Below, piece after piece: positions 60,751-64,000 of a DNA stretch of 64,000 bases. Every line of letters starts with the position of its first letter. Positions within the stretch are counted from its first letter, which is position 1. The stretch is from JARKPK01 sp964631235 (GTDB lineage: Bacteria; Planctomycetota; Planctomycetia; Pirellulales; Thermoguttaceae). A program made the position numbers and the translations under genes. The stretch lies in contig CAZVZX010000005.1 in assembly GCA_964631235.1 (NCBI GenBank), positions 1 through 64,000 of the forward strand, read 5' to 3'. The notes under the pieces were generated by a model. The model ran no database searches. It saw only the letters and a list, made by a program, of their open reading frames with translations, and was not told where the DNA came from.

Positions 60751-61629
60751 CTACCAAATCTCGATCTCGAGTTGCAGCTCGACCCCCATCCGTTCGCGCA
60801 CCTGATCGCGAACGAAATGGATCAGCCGAAGCACATCCGAAGCCGTGCAATCGGAGTCGGCCACGATGAACCCCGCATGACGCTCGCTCACCATCGCGCC
60901 GCCGATGCGGGTACCTTTAAGCCCGGCGGCCTCGATCAGTTCGGCCGCGGCCGCGTTGGGCGGGTTCTTGAAAACACAGCCGGCGCACTGATGAGCCAGC
61001 GGCTGGGTCGATTTTTTGACGATCCAGTTCTTTTGCATGCGGCGGACCAGTTCGCGCGGATCGTCTTCCTCCAATTCGAACTCCGCCTGGACAATAACCA
61101 AGTCGTCCAAATTGCTTTGGCGATACGAAAACTGCAATTCGTCGCGGTCGCGTTCTTCGATCACTCCGTCGGCAGAAAGGCACTGGACGCTGCGGGTCCA
61201 CTGCCCAATGTCGCCGCCCTGGGCGCCGGCGTTGCCGTGCAGCGCGCCGCCAACGGTGCCGGGAATAGCAATCAACGATTCCAGCCCGGCCAGGCCGTAA
61301 CGCACCGCGGTTGTCACCACGCGGCCCAGCGAAGCGCCGCCGCAGGCGACCACGCGCCGACCTTCGACCCGTATTTCGTGAAACACCGGTGCCGAAAGGC
61401 GGATCACCACCCCCTTGACGCCTTCGTCTCGCACCAAGATATTCGAACCGCGACCGAGAATGCGAACAGGCTTTTGGTTCTCGGCACAGCGTTCCAACAA
61501 TTGCGCAAGCTGTTGGGGTGTTTCCGGTTCGGCAAAGAACTCGGCCGGGCCGCCCAACTGGAACCACGTATGCATGGCCAGCGGCTCAGATTCGCGCACG
61601 ATCTTCTCAAATCCCTTCAAGAAACTCAT
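60751..61629 (-). CDS. murB: UDP-N-acetylmuramate dehydrogenase MurB
   Basis: A 292-residue FAD enzyme that reduces UDP-GlcNAc-enolpyruvate to UDP-MurNAc. The FAD-binding sequence is intact: HTWFQLGGPAEFFAEP, VRILGRGSNILVRDEGVKG, LIAIPGTVGGALHGNAGAQG and ELQFSYRQSNLDDLVI. The proton-donor motif, usually G-S-x-F-x-N-P, reads AGCVFKNPPN, with cysteine where serine is common. The ATG at 61629 overlaps the murC stop (ATGA), so the two are translationally coupled; an upstream ATG at 61641 is less likely. The shortness and the Y/R pattern suggest the type II (Gram-positive-like) form. Confidence 0.93.
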   Translation of the reverse strand: MSFLKGFEKIVRESEPLAMHTWFQLGGPAEFFAEPETPQQLAQLLERCAENQKPVRILGRGSNILVRDEGVKGVVIRLSAPVFHEIRVEGRRVVACGGASLGRVVTTAVRYGLAGLESLIAIPGTVGGALHGNAGAQGGDIGQWTRSVQCLSADGVIEERDRDELQFSYRQSNLDDLVIVQAEFELEEDDPRELVRRMQKNWIVKKSTQPLAHQCAGCVFKNPPNAAAAELIEAAGLKGTRIGGAMVSERHAGFIVADSDCTASDVLRLIHFVRDQVRERMGVELQLEIEIW

Positions 61630-63017
61630 AGTCTCGCCCATTTTTGTCGCACAGCGTCGGCCAATTGGCGAATGTCGCCAGCCCCTAGCGTAACGAATAG
61701 ATCGCCCGCTGTCAGCGCCTCGGCCAACGTTTGCGGCAGCCGCTCGGGCGAGTCGGAAACAATGCGCACCGGCCCGCGAACCCGCCGCCTCAGCTCCTCC
61801 GCGATGCCGTCATGCCCCGCGCTCGGCAGTTCTCGAGCGGCATAGATGTCCGTAACTGCCAACAGGTCCGCGACCGCCAAACTTTGTGCGAATTCGTCGA
61901 GCAGCTCCTTTGTTCGTCGCCGCTGGTGCGGCTGGAAGACGCACACCAGACGTCGGCCCGGATGCAAATGCCGCAGAGTGGTCAACGTCGCGGTGATCTC
62001 CGTCGGATGATGAGCATAGTCGTCGTAGAACTCAACATCGCCATGCCTTCCCAAATGTTCCATCCGCCGTTCCAGGCCGGAGAACTCGGCTAAGGCTTCG
62101 ACGGCTTGGCGGGCATCGAGTCCGCTTTCAACCGCCGCGACCAACACCGCCAAGGCGTTGATTACGTGATGCCGGCCCGCCAATCGCAAGCGAACCTGGG
62201 CCGCCTTTCGCCCGCGAAACACCGCGGAAAACGCCCGCGGAGCGCCGCCCTCTGCGTCCGGCAGAGCAATCCAATCGGCTTGACTGAATCCGAAGGTAAC
62301 CACGCGACGTTGAGCCAAACGGCTTCGCAACCGAACGGCTATCGGACTCGTCGTACCCAAAGCGAGCAGGCCGTCGCCCGGCACACGCGAGGCAAACTCA
62401 GCGAACGCATCGAGCGACGTTCTTTCGTCGGGATATGTGTCGAAATGGTCGCGTTCGATGTTGAGGATAATCGCTGCGTCTGGTTCGAGGCTCAGAAAGT
62501 TGCGGTTCCATTCGCAGGCTTCGACAACGGCCCACGGCCCGCCGCCGGTTCGCCCGCCCGCCCCCCAACCACCACCCAAGGGCGTCGCACCGCAAAAAAC
62601 GATCGGATCGCATCCGGCATGCTCGAAGACCTTGCCGAGCATGGCCGTCGCGGTCGATTTGCCGTGAGTGCCCGCCACCGCATACACCCGGGGCCGTGGC
62701 GGCGTGGCAAGCAGGCTTGCGACCGCCTCGACGTACCGGATCACCGGCAGTCCGCGACCGCGTGCAGCAGTCAACTCCGGGCACTCCGGCGCGATCGCAT
62801 CGCTGTGGATGACAAGGTCGCAGTCCGGCGGCAGATTCGCGGCGGCATGGCCCGTCCGCCACGGAAAAGGAGCGTTTGGTTCATTCTGCTGATCGGCTCC
62901 GATGACCCGCCACCCGCGATCATGCAACACGCGGGCCAACGCCCTCATTCCCGAACCGGCAGCTCCGACAAGCAAAACAGTCCGCGGCCGGTCCCATCGC
63001 AGCTCCCCTATGCTCAT
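61626..63017 (-). CDS. murC: UDP-N-acetylmuramate--L-alanine ligase MurC
   Basis: A 463-residue Mur ligase that adds L-alanine to UDP-MurNAc with ATP. Visible sequence: the N-terminal Rossmann fold (TVLLVGAAGSGMRALARVLH), VIHSDAIAPECPEL, the ATP loop VYAVAGTHGKSTATAMLGKV (about 115), NIERDHFDTYPD (about 195), LRLAGRHHVINALAVLVAAV (about 285), RRMEHLGRHGDVEFYDDYAH (about 330) and HPTEITATL, which identify MurC among Mur ligases. The ATG at 63017 is preferred over 63047. Its stop overlaps the murB start. Confidence 0.94.
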   Translation of the reverse strand: MSIGELRWDRPRTVLLVGAAGSGMRALARVLHDRGWRVIGADQQNEPNAPFPWRTGHAAANLPPDCDLVIHSDAIAPECPELTAARGRGLPVIRYVEAVASLLATPPRPRVYAVAGTHGKSTATAMLGKVFEHAGCDPIVFCGATPLGGGWGAGGRTGGGPWAVVEACEWNRNFLSLEPDAAIILNIERDHFDTYPDERTSLDAFAEFASRVPGDGLLALGTTSPIAVRLRSRLAQRRVVTFGFSQADWIALPDAEGGAPRAFSAVFRGRKAAQVRLRLAGRHHVINALAVLVAAVESGLDARQAVEALAEFSGLERRMEHLGRHGDVEFYDDYAHHPTEITATLTTLRHLHPGRRLVCVFQPHQRRRTKELLDEFAQSLAVADLLAVTDIYAARELPSAGHDGIAEELRRRVRGPVRIVSDSPERLPQTLAEALTAGDLFVTLGAGDIRQLADAVRQKWARL

Positions 63018-63251
63018 CGTCGCCGCCCGCCTCCATGCACAGGCCAACCGCTAATCAACCGAAAAACAACCGCCAATGAACGCCAAGCAACGCGAAGGAT
63101 TATCAAGCAACCGCTAATGAACGCCAAGTAGCGCGAATAGAAACATACACATGCGAATGGATTCTCGCTGTGTCGCGGCATAGAGACACACACAGACACC
63201 AAAGGAAATGAAGCGTGCCGAAGTCAAGATCGAACGCTTGTCGATTCGGCC
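63018..63251. repeat. Intergenic region with imperfect 41-bp-period repeats
   Basis: CAACCGCCAATGAACGCCAA at 63067 is repeated as CAACCGCTAATGAACGCCAA at 63108, each about 30 bp long and 41 bp apart. A third, shorter relative (CCAACCGCTAATCAACCG) lies near 63045. The rest of the gap (63140-63250) shows no gene or clear site. Confidence 0.6.
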
Positions 63252-63974
63252 CTACGCATTCAGGCCGCCGAAGCGCCGCTCGCGTCGCGCGAACGCCCGA
63301 ATCGCTTCGTTGAGCAATTCTTCGTTGAAGTCCGGCCAGCAGCGATCGGTAACCCAGATCTCGGCATAGCTGATTTGCCACAGGAGGAAGTTGCTTACGC
63401 GAAGCTCTCCGGCGGTTCGCACCACCAAATCCGGATCGGGCATGTCGGCCGTGTCGAGCCGGGCGCTGACCAACTTTTCGTCGATCTCCTCGGGTTGAAT
63501 GCTGCCAGAAACCGCCTCGGCGGCGATGCGTCGCACCGCCTCGACGATTTCCTGCCGCCCGCCGTAATTAATCGCCAAACACAACCGAAGCCCCGTGTTG
63601 CCCCGGCTCAACTCCACCGTACGATCCATTGCCCGAAGCGCATCGGAAGCGATGCCCTCGCGCCGACCGATCGTCGTCAGGCGGATGTTCTGGCGGAGAA
63701 TCTCCCCCCGTTCCTCCACCATGTACTGTTCCAGCAGATGCATTAGGAAATCGAGTTCGGCGGGCGGACGTTTCCAGTTCTCGCTGGAAAGGCAGTAAAG
63801 CGTCAGTTGTTCGATGCCCAGCCGAACACAATGGGCCACCACGGCGCGAACGGTGGCTACGCCTTTGCGATGTCCTTCGATGCGCGGCAGGCCGCGCTGC
63901 CGGGCCCACCGCCCATTGCCGTCCATAATAATGGCGATGTGCCGCGGAAGCCGTTCTCGCGGCACGTCGGGCAA
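63252..63974 (-). CDS. uppS: Isoprenyl transferase / undecaprenyl pyrophosphate synthase
   Basis: At least 240 residues. The enzyme extends farnesyl diphosphate with isopentenyl units to the lipid carrier used in cell-wall synthesis. All family motifs are visible: HIAIIMDGNGRWARQRGLPR (catalytic Asp, about residue 18), GHRKGVATVRAVVAHC, YCLSSENWKRPPAELDFLM, LAINYGGRQEIVEAVR and the C-terminal DLVVRTAGELRVSNFLLWQI (about 200). The start is uncertain: TTG at 63974 or GTG at 63965 fit the family N-terminus, but the frame stays open to the window edge. It heads the leftward uppS-murC-murB-ddl-ftsQ set. Confidence 0.92.
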   Translation of the reverse strand: MPDVPRERLPRHIAIIMDGNGRWARQRGLPRIEGHRKGVATVRAVVAHCVRLGIEQLTLYCLSSENWKRPPAELDFLMHLLEQYMVEERGEILRQNIRLTTIGRREGIASDALRAMDRTVELSRGNTGLRLCLAINYGGRQEIVEAVRRIAAEAVSGSIQPEEIDEKLVSARLDTADMPDPDLVVRTAGELRVSNFLLWQISYAEIWVTDRCWPDFNEELLNEAIRAFARRERRFGGLNA

Positions 63975-64000
63975 AGCGATCTCAGCAACTGAGTGAGACA

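Overview
The window is GC-rich DNA from a planctomycete, most likely of the order Pirellulales. Supporting signs are a secreted sulfatase with a CSPTR motif, a DUF1573 protein, a secreted beta-helix/PDZ protein, very large envelope proteins, weak or absent Shine-Dalgarno sites at many starts, and a dcw-type cell-wall cluster (uppS-murC-murB-ddl-ftsQ) with no ftsA or ftsZ after ftsQ. The assignment is by gene content only.

Layout. 0.1-1.6 kb: a frameshifted RHS remnant, a 56-bp tandem repeat and two dispersed intergenic repeats. 1.6-4.3 kb: a KimA-like APC permease behind a leader that contains an attenuator-like set of three mutually complementary segments. 4.6-16 kb: housekeeping genes (A-type Fe-S carrier, tRNA-Val, phosphopantetheinyl transferase, thioredoxin-fold lipoprotein without redox cysteines, HD hydrolase, M2 peptidase, der, nadA and a YqeG-type phosphatase). 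15.8-16.9 kb has no gene but two copies of the main dispersed repeat. 17-28.7 kb: two overlapping genes for exported proteins of 1204 and 2710 aa. They hold three full-length paralogous modules (A, B, C); B and C are fused, and an internal signal-peptide-like segment marks the join.

28.8-37.3 kb is an arsenic island read leftward: arsR, arsC, acr3, a second arsR with a perfect palindromic operator, an ArsP/YraQ-type permease, a small CxxC thioredoxin, a C_GCAxxG_C_C protein with two haem-binding motifs, a DGC-type cysteine-rich protein, two ArsF-like thioredoxin-fold proteins and an ArsG-like permease. The right-hand genes form a classical arsenate-to-arsenite reduction and efflux set. The left-hand genes resemble the ArsEFG nitroaromatic-arsenical system, with extra redox parts.

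37.6-45 kb: a YhaM-type exoribonuclease, an O-antigen-ligase-like membrane protein and a DUF1573 protein (tightly coupled), then a tetrahaem lipoprotein. 45.3-52.6 kb: a leftward nusA-infB-rbfA group with a degenerate EndoIII-like protein and a YebC protein. 53-57.4 kb: sulfatase plus beta-helix/PDZ protein. 58 kb: csrA. 58.5-64 kb: the cell-wall cluster, with uppS reaching the window edge.

The observations I rate highest are the permease attenuator, the A / B-C modular envelope proteins with a fossil fusion point, the extended arsenic island, and a family of about 95-bp dispersed repeats with at least six copies in intergenic DNA. All functions are inferred from sequence motifs read by eye; no database search was run.
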